A stretch of 31,226 nucleotides of DNA from NCBI GenBank assembly GCA_026419775.2, contig JAOPGA020001230.1:1-31226 (forward strand), read 5' to 3'. Below, in pieces: positions 11,748-20,299 of this stretch (positions are counted from its first letter, which is position 1; each line of letters opens with the position of its first letter). A program made the position numbers and the translations under genes. Below the pieces are notes generated by a model. The model saw only the letters and a program-made list of their open reading frames with translations. It did no database searches and was not told where the DNA came from. Origin of the DNA: Acrasis kona (lineage: Eukaryota > Heterolobosea > Eutetramitea > Acrasida > Acrasidae).

Positions 11748-13475
11748 TTATTCTTGGTATTGTCCATATCGTTCGTCATGTGTGGGTGGTCCTTGTTGGT
11801 TATATGAATGTGGATCTGACAACATGTGGTGATGTTGTGGTTGTGGTTGTGGTTGTAATTCAGGATTCGAAGAATCATGCCACATGTGTGGGAATTGACC
11901 ACTCACGTTTGATAAATCTTCCTTCATGTTATTGTTTGAAACTCTTCTCGTGTTGTATCGATTACCTCCAGGTGACGATAGGTGGTCGGGTGGTCCATTT
12001 CCAACAAAACTGGAGAGTGTAGAGAATGCGTTTCCACTAGTGCTTGGTTGCGCTCTTGATCTGTTCTGAATCATTTGCTGTTGTTGTTGTTGTTGTTGAT
12101 TCGCATGCATCACCACATTTGATGCTTGATTTGATCCTCCCGATTTATTCTTCTCATCCAACATACTCTCCAACATTGGCCTCCATGTTCTAACGCGTGC
12201 GTTGATGAACCAATTATTAATTTGAGTAATGGTCAACTGAGTCTGGCTACTAAGTTCAACTTTTTGTTGTTCGCTAGGGTATGGGTGCAAAAAGTTACTA
12301 AACAACCAGGTCTTGAGTACGTTGGTGGCATGCTTCGGTAAGTTTCCTCTCTTCTTGCTTCTTAGCAGAACTGACTCTTGAAGGTTGAATATTTGCGTCA
12401 AATACTTATCTTGGAGCGCATGAATCAATTGTTCAAACTTGTTGGTTGTTGCGTATATGACCCTTTGACGTTCGTCGTGACCTACGAATCTTGCGTTGGA
12501 ATGTTCGTTTAGAACTTGCTCAAAGCGGCTGGTCCATTGGTCCCGACTGGAATGAATGATTTCCAACTCTTGCTTATATGAATTTTGGAGACCGTCAAAC
12601 CTTTCCAAGAATTGGGCAACCTCCTCTTTGTCCTGGGTGCATCCCTCCTTACCAAGGAACACAACAAGAATGTCGTCGTGGTTCATTTCTATTAATGTTA
12701 CAGGTCTCTGCTTCTCTTCAGGTTGGAAGGAGCGCCGAGGAATCATCTTTGAAACGGCAGAGTAGAGTATGCGATGGAGAGGATTTTGTATGACCCACTT
12801 CATCAAGGATTCGTAATCCACCGGAGAGTCTTGATCCTGACTTTTGACGAGTAGTGAGGAGATCATTTCTCTATTATCTTCAACATAGTTTAAAAGTCTA
12901 TTCTTTTCTTTTTCATTCGAGTGAAGGAATAATTGACTAAAGTGAGTGATTTTGTTGATTAGTTGGTCGGCATCCAATATGTCATAGTCGTCGGTAACCA
13001 CCCTTCTTCTCTTACTTTGCTCGTCATCCTCCATGCTTTGTTGAAACTGGGTGGTGGTGGTTGGTTCCTCTCCGGCTTTGGTTATTCTTGTCTTCTTGAT
13101 TCGAGCACGAGTTGATGCGACCAACTGCTCGAATCTCTCGTCCATGTCCGTTATCTCATCTTTGATGGCTCTTTAAATGGGTTATGTTGAGTGAACAATT
13201 CCTGCTTACTTGGACGCCTTCTGAGATTCCTTCTCGAAGGTTCTTGATCTTTTTTTTGCTGTCTTGGAAGAGGTACCATCCTGCTCATGTGGTGGCATAG
13301 TTGGAGGTATGTTTCCACCATATTGTTGGTGGTACTGTTACGTGTAAAACTATCAAAATAGATATATTAACCAAACCTGTTGTTGAAGAAGTGCCTTTTG
13401 CTGTTCGGCGGCAAGATGTTTCTTACTTTCTGCAATCGCGTGCACGTCATATCCAATCTTATTAGGTAGGGTCAT
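11748..13475 (-). CDS. TALE-class homeodomain transcription factor, three exons, about 548 aa
   Basis: Exons are 13377-13475, 13210-13334 and 11748-13170, with introns of 42 and 39 nt; the phases close at 549 codons. The start at 13475 (MTLPNKIGYDVHAIAESKK) is preferred over the internal ATG at 13145 because both upstream exons read through in frame with good splice sites. The homeodomain lies at about residues 347-409: KRGNLPKHATNVLKTWLF, then the three-residue-loop sequence with HPYP, then the recognition helix NNWFINARVR. The Ile in WFINA and the HPYP loop are TALE hallmarks. Upstream, about 200 residues of predicted helix precede the homeodomain, where TALE factors usually carry partner domains, but I cannot assign MEIS, PBC or BEL. 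The C-terminus has a polyQ run near 435 and a Pro/Gln/His-rich tail. Likely a nuclear DNA-binding protein acting as a heterodimer; targets are unknown. Confidence 0.85.
12071..12098 (-). repeat. CAA/CAG trinucleotide run encoding polyQ in the homeobox protein
   Basis: A run of gtt/gct triplets on the plus strand reads as consecutive Gln codons on the coding strand, mostly CAA with CAG. It sits between the homeodomain and the low-complexity tail. Such tracts commonly vary in length among isolates. Confidence 0.8.
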
Positions 13476-13830
13476 TGACGTTGAGACGTGAAAAGTGAAG
13501 TTTTAGATTGTACTTGTCAACTTCGACAATTGACAGGTGTTGAGCTGTAGATCTAAAAATAAATATACAGAAAATATCTCACCGGAAATAGCTACTTCAA
13601 ACATAAACCAATCGTGAGTGTCCTAAAATAGAAACGAGCCTAACAAGATGGCAAACAAAAACCATCGCCACCTTGATAACATTTATATATCGAATACAGG
13701 GATGCATCACTGGATGTGATGAGTGTTAATCAAGTAGAGTTAATCGAAGAAACAACAACAACAAACACAACGTGACATTATGTAATAAAAATCACTTTAG
13801 AAACAGCAAAGAAGAACGATCAACAAGCGT
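13476..13830. other. Intergenic region upstream of the homeobox gene, downstream of VPS39
   Basis: These 355 bp separate the homeobox ATG (13475, minus strand) from the VPS39 stop (13831). They should hold the homeobox promoter and 5' leader plus the short VPS39 3' end. The sequence is AT-rich, with the TATA-like stretch tttatatatcg at about 13682. I found no ORF, RNA gene or clear element. Confidence 0.5.
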
Positions 13831-16800
13831 CTATTTTTTATTTTGAAAATTCACTGGTTCTCGCAGGAAATTCCTACCAGTGACCGGATTAATATTTATA
13901 TTTGAATTATGGCAGGAGAAATGAACGGCCGTCTGATCCGGATACACACAAACCACCGAATTTCCAATGCTCTTGTTACAAACAGGACATTTTGTTTCCT
14001 TTTGAATAACGCTCTTGCGCCGTCTAGCATTATTCATCACATCAGCAGTCATTCTATGTTCGCTCTCCGCCAAGTGACAAGATATTTTTGCATTGTTGCG
14101 ATTAGAAACTGCAAACCTCACGCTCTGTGTTATAAATGAATACAGAGCTTTGGTATTAATGTGAGAGGGAGCAATCTCCAATACCTTCAAGGGATCCAAC
14201 TCACGTGCATATCTATTCATGATATCCACTCCAAAATCCATGCTGGAGTAGTTTTCAAAACAAGTTTTGATCAACAAGAGCAACAAATCGCCCCTATTAG
14301 ATTTATGTAAATAAATACGATCTAATATGGTGTCCTGCTCTTGTGCATCCTTATCCTCCACAATCAACGATCTAGATCGACGACTGTTGGTCTTGTTCAA
14401 CTCTTGCTGTAGCACGTAATTCTCGGCTCCCTTGTTATTGTTCAAATCATGTAAAAATACACGAATGGCATCTTGATGCCTGGATAGCTTTTGAAAGATT
14501 AAAATCTTTTCATAATACAAATCAGTGGACTCCAATCTCTCCAGTATCGTATCGTGCGATTGATTACCCTGTTCAGAGAGATGCATGACCAATTTGGTGC
14601 GTAACTCGCCCAACATTCCCTCCTCACTACCGACAGCAGTGTAAGAAGAGCGTCTACGAGATCTCGTGCTCGCTGCAGAAGTAACGGTAGATTGACTCAT
14701 CAAATCATTATACAACATGTTATTCTTCTCTTTTGCTTGTAGTTGACATATCAGATCAATGTACTTTAATGACAATAGGGTGTAATGCTGTGGTTCGATT
14801 AGATTGGAGCGAACTTCGTGTATCATGTGCTCCAAATACTTTTGAACGGCCATATCCGCTTTCATCTCCACGCGATCCGATACGCTCGTTTTTATGAATT
14901 TGATCACGTGATCGATTTGCAAAAGTAATTTGGTCTTTGTGAAGATTTCAATTCCGGTGAGCGGATCGATTTCCATGACCCACTTGCTATATTTCCACAG
15001 GAATCCTTCATTCTCAGTGTTGGCCAACAAATCAACTGCCTCCTGTATGATTCTAGTTTTGTTCTTGGTGACGCTGCTGCCCTTATTGGCTGGTTCGTTC
15101 TCTTCTTTATAAAAAGTCATCAACAGGTCCATACAAGCCACCACCATATTTCTTGACTTGTACAACAAGGTCAAGAAGAATCTCATATCCGTCCCAGATC
15201 CACTCTGCATGGTATAAGCTTGAAATAAAATCTTTTGAGCCAACTTAAAGTCACACATGCATGGATCTGATTTGAGCAATTGCTCCAACTTACCTTCTAT
15301 TCCGCTCACATCGATATCCTGTATGAATAGAATCAACAGGGCTGTTTCTACCGATATGAGCTGTAGATCGTATCGATCGTTGTGATTGAGCAACTTTTCG
15401 TTCCTTAACAAGGTCCTTCGTAGCTCCAACCAAGGTCTCAACATGCTCTTCGTTTGCAACAAAGTGTCGTAGAGCTCCAAGCTCTTTTCCTTATCAGTAC
15501 CGCTCTTTTTTGATAGTATTTGTCCATAAATCTCTTGTATGGACCCAGTGCCCTTGACGTCGCTGGGTGGTTGTTTCTTTGGGATGTAATTGCCGATTCG
15601 AAGGTCAGGGAAGTAATACAAAACTTCTCTGGCGTCGAATCCAATGTCAAAATCTTGATCCTGCTGTGTGATGTCTTCGTTTAGGTTGACGGATTCGTAT
15701 TGAATCAAGTACTCTACTGCTTGTTTGGTTCTCATTCTGAACAAACAACTAAAGCAAACATCCTCCAGTAACTTTCTTCGTAGCACTTGCTTCTCCTTTT
15801 GTGGAGTGTTTTCGTGTTTTCTGTCGAATAGATCGAACGCCTCCACGCTACGTGCACCTGATACCAGTTGTGATAATTGTCGTTGGTAGGATATGGGAGT
15901 GAGAAGTTCCACCGAGTAGTGCGATGCAACGTATACTCCCATGGACCTGCTGCCGCTCATGTACTTCATCTCGTTGCTGAGAATGTATGTGTACATGACG
16001 CCCTCCTTGTCCGAATACACATCATAAATTTCAACTTTTTTTCCTTGGAGGCTTGCAATGTATGGAAAGCTCACCCCGAGTTGTGTGGGTATGCCCGACC
16101 AATTCACAGAATTTCGTTTGATTGGTCTTCCAATGTCGACTCCCGATAAGTTGATAAATATACACAAACTACCGACGCGTATCATTGCATCTCCGCTGAA
16201 CAAAGCAATCATTGGTGTTTGTTTGGAATCGCTCAATGTATAAATGGTTTGCACGCTGTCACGCTCAACATCGATGGGTATGCTCGTGTCGATTAAAATG
16301 TATTCTCTGCGTAGCCCCATGATGAGGGCGTCGTTGTACCATTCGACCTGATAATCGTGGATGGGTTCGGGAAGAACGTATTGTTGGTTGTCTGCGAACG
16401 AGTAATCTCCATCAACGTAATAGAATAAAAGCAATCTTCTCTTGCTACAAACAATGATGCGGGGGAATTTAGTATCAATAACGAAGCAGGTTAAATTTTG
16501 TGATTCGATCACTCTTTTAATGTGCCGAACTATCGGTTTGGTGGGATCTAACATGACCGAGAACATTTCCAAATAGGTGTTGTAGTGCACGAATAATATA
16601 CTGAGGTTTTCATCATACATCATTCGAACGATCTTGTTGGACTCATTCTTGAATAGTTGATCATCAAATATTTTTGATGTCATTACACGGGATGTTGATG
16701 TAGATATGAATTTGAATGAACTTGTGGTCGATGACAACTGTCTTTCCTCCTCATGTTTAGTAACGTGGTATATAATCAAGTATCCATCAGATGTACCAAG

Positions 16801-16887
16801 AAAAAGATAATCTCCGCTTGATGTGTTGTGTATGCACTCTATTTTACCGTGCGTATTCTTAACATTTGGGAGTTCTATGTGCTCCAT
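13831..16887 (-). CDS. VPS39: VPS39/Vam6-like HOPS subunit, about 1018 aa
   Basis: VPS39 is a subunit of the HOPS tether, binding Rab7-type GTPases on late endosomes and the vacuole. The N-terminus carries a CNH/citron-like beta-propeller (KIECIHNTSSGDYLFLGTSD matches the first blade). The middle is helical with clathrin-heavy-chain-type repeats (EKILIFQKLSRHQDAIRVFL). The C-terminus ends in a VPS39 zinc finger: CPVCNKSIGNSVV with paired C-x2-C and a distal H-F-S-C. The length is close to other VPS39 proteins. I place the start at the ATG at 16887 (MEHIELPN). The frame stays open a little upstream through a possible intron acceptor (tttcgtttcag, before 16909), so a short first exon cannot be excluded. 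TGFBRAP1/VPS3 is the main alternative because it shares the fold; the zinc-finger sequence favours VPS39. An AATAAA lies inside the last codons. Confidence 0.8.
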   Translation of the reverse strand: MEHIELPNVKNTHGKIECIHNTSSGDYLFLGTSDGYLIIYHVTKHEEERQLSSTTSSFKFISTSTSRVMTSKIFDDQLFKNESNKIVRMMYDENLSILFVHYNTYLEMFSVMLDPTKPIVRHIKRVIESQNLTCFVIDTKFPRIIVCSKRRLLLFYYVDGDYSFADNQQYVLPEPIHDYQVEWYNDALIMGLRREYILIDTSIPIDVERDSVQTIYTLSDSKQTPMIALFSGDAMIRVGSLCIFINLSGVDIGRPIKRNSVNWSGIPTQLGVSFPYIASLQGKKVEIYDVYSDKEGVMYTYILSNEMKYMSGSRSMGVYVASHYSVELLTPISYQRQLSQLVSGARSVEAFDLFDRKHENTPQKEKQVLRRKLLEDVCFSCLFRMRTKQAVEYLIQYESVNLNEDITQQDQDFDIGFDAREVLYYFPDLRIGNYIPKKQPPSDVKGTGSIQEIYGQILSKKSGTDKEKSLELYDTLLQTKSMLRPWLELRRTLLRNEKLLNHNDRYDLQLISVETALLILFIQDIDVSGIEGKLEQLLKSDPCMCDFKLAQKILFQAYTMQSGSGTDMRFFLTLLYKSRNMVVACMDLLMTFYKEENEPANKGSSVTKNKTRIIQEAVDLLANTENEGFLWKYSKWVMEIDPLTGIEIFTKTKLLLQIDHVIKFIKTSVSDRVEMKADMAVQKYLEHMIHEVRSNLIEPQHYTLLSLKYIDLICQLQAKEKNNMLYNDLMSQSTVTSAASTRSRRRSSYTAVGSEEGMLGELRTKLVMHLSEQGNQSHDTILERLESTDLYYEKILIFQKLSRHQDAIRVFLHDLNNNKGAENYVLQQELNKTNSRRSRSLIVEDKDAQEQDTILDRIYLHKSNRGDLLLLLIKTCFENYSSMDFGVDIMNRYARELDPLKVLEIAPSHINTKALYSFITQSVRFAVSNRNNAKISCHLAESEHRMTADVMNNARRRKSVIQKETKCPVCNKSIGNSVVCVYPDQTAVHFSCHNSNININPVTGRNFLREPVNFQNKK

Positions 16888-16905
16888 AACAGTTTGACAT
16901 GAAGG

Positions 16906-17163
16906 TTGACTGAAACGAAAAAATTGATTTATTGTTCCACATCCCAAGGACTCAACAGTTTCAAGAACTCAAGGACAGTGTTTGACCATAACTCTTCAAA
17001 AAATAATGGCGATAACATGCACTTCTTTCCAAATCCAACACCAACGCCATCAGCAGAACACATCAGACGCAAGTTTGCAGACGCATTAATGATCGAATCC
17101 AAATTTTTTGACAAACCAAGCCATCATGCTAAATTAAATTCTCATATAACAGGCCTATTGTAA
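16906..17163 (+). CDS. Possible small unknown protein, head-to-head with VPS39
   Basis: An ATG-to-TAA frame of 85 codons; a shorter start at 17017 would give 48 aa (MHFFPNPTPTPSAEHIRRKF...). The distal half uses codons like the neighbouring genes and is hydrophilic (FADALMIESKFFDKPSHH), with no signal peptide or membrane segment. The opposite strand is also open over much of this stretch (in-frame from about 17114 to 16929), so coding potential is ambiguous and that strand could instead hold a VPS39 upstream exon. The 18-bp distance between the two ATGs would be very tight if the long form is used. Not recognised. Confidence 0.3.
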   Translation: MTETKKLIYCSTSQGLNSFKNSRTVFDHNSSKNNGDNMHFFPNPTPTPSAEHIRRKFADALMIESKFFDKPSHHAKLNSHITGLL

Positions 17164-17260
17164 ACTATACTCTGTTTCCTGAAAGAGGGCAGTCGAACTT
17201 ACTCCCTCACTTTTCCTTTTTTTCCTCTGTGCCATTACAATAAAAGAAACTTGTTTCGAA

Positions 17261-18726
17261 ATGTCAATCATCTATAAGGTTGTATCAGTTGTTGTTGCAA
17301 TAGTCTCTATTTCATTGTTCGGTATTATTAAAGGGGGAACTTACCATTCACCTCAATGCACATTGTTTAATATAGGGTGTCCTAAACGTGTAGTGGTTGA
17401 GGGATATACAAAACCCAAGTACTCCAAGATCAAACAAGTGTATCAAAAACTATTTGATGATGGGGAAGATGTTGCGTCTTGCTTTGCAGTTTTCGGTAAG
17501 TGCTCAATCTTTCAACAAACAGCAACATTAGATAGAAAATAACGAGAAAGTTATTGACCTTTGTGGTGGATATGCTGATGGGATAAATGGAAATAAACCA
17601 TATCGTGAATCCCTTCAAAACGTCTTCTCTAGCAGCAAGGCAGTGGTAAAATTTATATAAATTAATTATCGTCAACCATCTAACCTATAAGACTGGAATT
17701 GTTATCTCAATACTTGTGGATCGTGGACTCCTCAAATATGAAGAGCCCATTGCGACCTACTGGCCTGAATTTGCTCAGGGTGGTAAGGGGAATGTTACAG
17801 TGTCCGACATGCTTCAACACGTAAGTAGGAAACTTTGGAGCGTAGTCTAATCAACGCAGGCTGGTGGAGTGACTTGGTTAGATGATTTGATTCCTTTTGA
17901 TCTGATCTCATCAGGTCAGCGTCAAGACGAACTAGCCACCTTCCTCGCTAAACAAAAACACAATTTTAATTCTGTTCGCACAACCGCCTATCACATGGTG
18001 TCAGGAGGACTTTACTTGAATGAATTAATTAGACGCGTGGATCTCAAACATCGTGATGCCAACCAATTCATTCAAGAAGAAATTGCAGGACCTCTCAACG
18101 TTGAATTCACTTTTGGTTTGCCATTAGACAAGGAGGATCGTTTTAGTTCATTTTATGAATATCCAAAACTGAAATTTTTAGTCAGACTTTTACCGCGCAT
18201 AATGCTAAACATACCATTCCTGCCCGAACTAGAAGATCGCGCCGTGTTTAAGAGCTTCTTCAACGAAACATCCATAGCGCGAAAATCGATAAAAATAATT
18301 ACGAATGAACCCGAAGATTTTACCAACACTCGACATTGGAGAGATCTAACGTGCGTGACATCCGCGGGTGGCTTCACCAATGCTGTCTCCATGGCCAAAA
18401 TTGGGCACATTATGGCTCTTGAGGGACTACCTGTTGATGGTGTTTCATTCTTCAAAAATGAAAAAGCAGTCAAACAAGCGAACGCATTTGCCGAAAATGA
18501 ATTTGACCACACTATTGTCAAGAACTTTACCAGAACGCATGGAGGTTTTGCTAAAATGCTACCTGATTCGGACATAATAGGGTGGGCCGGTCTTGGTGGA
18601 TCGTTAAATGTGTGGGACCCATCGAGAAGGGTGTCGATTGCATATGTCCCCAAAGCGAAAGGGTTTGGTATGGGATTTGATGGGCGTTCTGTAGCTCTTT
18701 ATAAAGCTTTCGAGGAACTCTACTGA
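17261..18726 (+). CDS. Membrane-anchored serine beta-lactamase-like (LACTB/class C fold) protein, four exons, 446 aa
   Basis: Exons are 17261-17495, 17536-17645, 17692-17820 and 17860-18726, with introns of 40, 46 and 39 nt; phases close at 447 codons. The fold belongs to the penicillin-binding/class C beta-lactamase superfamily, whose eukaryotic members are mostly esterases or peptidases of uncertain substrate. Residues 1-24 form a hydrophobic segment after a short basic start, a signal anchor or signal peptide. The nucleophile motif S-x-x-K is SSSK at 110-113, in NVFSSSKAV. The Tyr motif is YHMVSGG at about 202, matching the Y-H form of the LACT group. The third motif is GLGGS near 400, followed by VWDPSRRVSIAYVPK, as in the family. 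No obvious missing residue. The first-exon join uses acceptor gatag; two other nearby acceptors would introduce a stop. An AATAAA lies about 36 bp past the stop. Confidence 0.85.
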
Positions 18727-19067
18727 CAAAGTTGATGAGCAACTTTTTGTATTCTGAAATAAAGACCATCTATGTCCATGTATGAGCAAATGAATTGTTC
18801 GTCTTTTTTCCAATAATGCTATGCGTTTATTCTGTTTTTGAAAGCCAACATGTCGCTACCCAAATCCAACAAGCTTGTGTTTATCAGAAGTAATGTTTAT
18901 TCCACAAACAAAGGTCTTTCATCTACGCGGTTAATTACTTGTTTATAAGTGAACACTTACCACGTTACATTCTCGGCACTAGCGTATAAAACAACAATAA
19001 TTGAGCAAAGAACTATCAAAAATGACATGTTTATTTCACGAAGACATGTGAATGCTCATGTCATCGT
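18727..19067. other. Tail-to-tail intergenic region after the beta-lactamase-like gene
   Basis: Holds the 3' end of the beta-lactamase-like gene (AATAAAGACCATC at about 18762) and the 3' flank of the minus-strand cysteine-rich gene. A 32-codon ATG ORF (18850-18948, plus strand, MSLPKSNKLVFIRS...) is present but too short to support. A hairpin lies at the right end (see 19022-19064). Nothing else seen. Confidence 0.5.
19022..19064 (-). promoter_or_regulatory. Stem-loop just downstream of the cysteine-rich gene stop
   Basis: ATGACATG (19022-19029) pairs with CATGTCAT (19057-19064). Nested inside, TTCAC (19035-19039) pairs with GTGAA (19048-19052), giving an 8-bp outer stem, an internal loop and a 5-bp inner stem. 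On the minus strand it begins about 3 nt after the TAA of the secreted-protein gene, so it would lie in the 3' untranslated region. A role in 3' processing or transcript stability is inference. Confidence 0.45.
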
Positions 19068-19454
19068 TCAGTTATAATAGTCATCATAGTATCCTCTCTT
19101 GTGGCAAGTTCTGATGCACTCTGGAACGTGGCTGCTACCTCTGCAGAATCCTACACATGGGTCATCGGCAAGTTCGTCGTAGTATCCTCTCTTGTGGCAA
19201 GTTCTGATGCACTCTGGAACGTGGCTGCTACCTCTGCAGAATCCAACGCATGGGTCTTCGTCTGATTGTGCTTTGGGGATATTCTCATAGCACATGGTCC
19301 TACACTGATAGTGTCTTGAGCTTGAAGCACAGAATCTGTTGCACTCTTCTCTGGACTCGGGGGCAGTATAGGGGTACTTGCTTGCCCTGCTCCTTCCAGC
19401 GGCTACGAAAGCAATAACGGCGATGAGTACTAGAAGTAAGGCAGCAACCTTCAT
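19068..19454 (-). CDS. Secreted small protein of three C-x3-C-x8-C-x3-C modules, 128 aa
   Basis: Residues 1 to about 20 (MKVAALLLVLIAVIAFVAAG) form a clear signal peptide. The mature part holds 12 cysteines in three modules spaced exactly 31 residues apart: C38/C42/C51/C55, C69/C73/C82/C86 and C100/C104/C113/C117. Modules 2 and 3 are almost identical (DPCVGFCRGSSHVPEC...); module 1 (ECNRFCASSSRHYQC) keeps only the cysteine frame. Two C-x3-C pairs separated by a short loop is the pattern of helical-hairpin disulfide peptides such as alpha-hairpinins, so each module may fold as two helices joined by two disulfides. Dibasic HKRG sites follow modules 2 and 3 and could be processing sites. Function is unknown; secreted defence, adhesion or cyst-wall roles are all possible. 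No intron is needed. The gene stands alone, with 341 bp and 845 bp flanks. Confidence 0.75.
   Translation of the reverse strand: MKVAALLLVLIAVIAFVAAGRSRASKYPYTAPESREECNRFCASSSRHYQCRTMCYENIPKAQSDEDPCVGFCRGSSHVPECIRTCHKRGYYDELADDPCVGFCRGSSHVPECIRTCHKRGYYDDYYN
19087..19257 (-). repeat. Near-perfect 93-bp tandem duplication inside the cysteine-rich gene
   Basis: The plus-strand stretch starting tagtatcctctcttgtggca at 19087 recurs at 19180, an offset of 93 bp (31 codons). The first 65 bp (19087-19151) are identical in the two copies; the next 13 or so differ at two positions. Synonymous sites are identical too, which points to a recent duplication or gene conversion and not merely protein-level selection. 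Confidence 0.9.
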
Positions 19455-20299
19455 TTTGTTTTTGTTTTAATTATGACCCGTTTGTGTCGGAATTTATTGC
19501 ACGGAAGCTCGTAGTTTTATGGTCCACCAAATTAAGTGAATATCCACGGGTTTACAATTAACCGGAGTGCTGGAGTTGTCATGTAACACACAACCTCAAA
19601 AATACATTAATGTGGTAATAAAGACCATCACTTTTTTCGTTACTGTAAAACTATTTTGACAGTTGTGTTGACAGATTTCAGGAATGTACCATTACAACCT
19701 TTTTAAACAAGTAGTTTGAATTAAAAAACAAAGACCATGCTTCACATTGGGTGTCATCGACGCTCATTTATGTCCTGTGATGGAATTCATAATCGTCATT
19801 GATTAAGTGCGTTGATTGTTTATGACTAAAGATATCTAAGTATTAATGGTCGCAAATATTACATAATTGTTGGGTCGGATTCCATTGATGAAAGTTCGAA
19901 TGCGAAAGATTTCATAAAATCCACACTCTAGAATCAATGCGTCCACATTCTTGTTGGCTGGCTGGGCTGGCTGCAGTTGTACTTGGTTTAGTTATTTTTG
20001 TGACAAGTCCTCGTCTACATTAAACATGAGGCATGTCGTTATAATATATCAAGACAAATTGTCTTCATCCAATTAATTGATTGCTGGATTTGGTATGTGA
20101 TGATCTTGTTTGGGTTCTATAATAAATATTGTTGAAACTCTGCTGTTTGGATGATAGGAATCCAAAAATAGAACATATAGATGATGCTCGAATAAATGAT
20201 CACTTGTATAACAATTAACTTGTCTTCTGGTCACCAATTAGTTCCCATCCATCACATCAAATTAAAATAATTGTTTGGTTGGCTAAAATCAATATCAAA
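19455..20299. other. 845-bp divergent intergenic region between the cysteine-rich gene and dCTP deaminase
   Basis: Should contain promoters for both flanking genes. I see the motif AAAGACCAT at about 19622 and 19732, a 15-bp palindrome AAGACAA-A-TTGTCTT at 20051-20065, and a ggctggct-type repeat at about 19957-19971. A 28-codon ATG ORF at 19937-20023 (plus strand) encodes a hydrophobic, signal-anchor-like peptide (WLAGLAAVVLGLVIFV core); it may be spurious, an upstream ORF or a first exon. No RNA gene recognised. Confidence 0.45.
20051..20065. promoter_or_regulatory. Palindrome upstream of dCTP deaminase
   Basis: Seven-base arms AAGACAA and TTGTCTT flank one central A, about 235 bp before the start codon. 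The shape suits a dimeric transcription factor site, but no factor is known, and a chance palindrome in AT-rich DNA is possible. Confidence 0.25.

Noticed and set aside
11319-11902. Ser- and His-rich minus-strand ORFs over the PDS5 tail
   Set aside because: They mirror the D/E and K codons of PDS5 and the start of the homeobox 3' end.
13146-13170. Homeobox gene starting at the ATG at 13145
   Set aside because: Two upstream exons with good splice sites continue the frame to an ATG at 13475.
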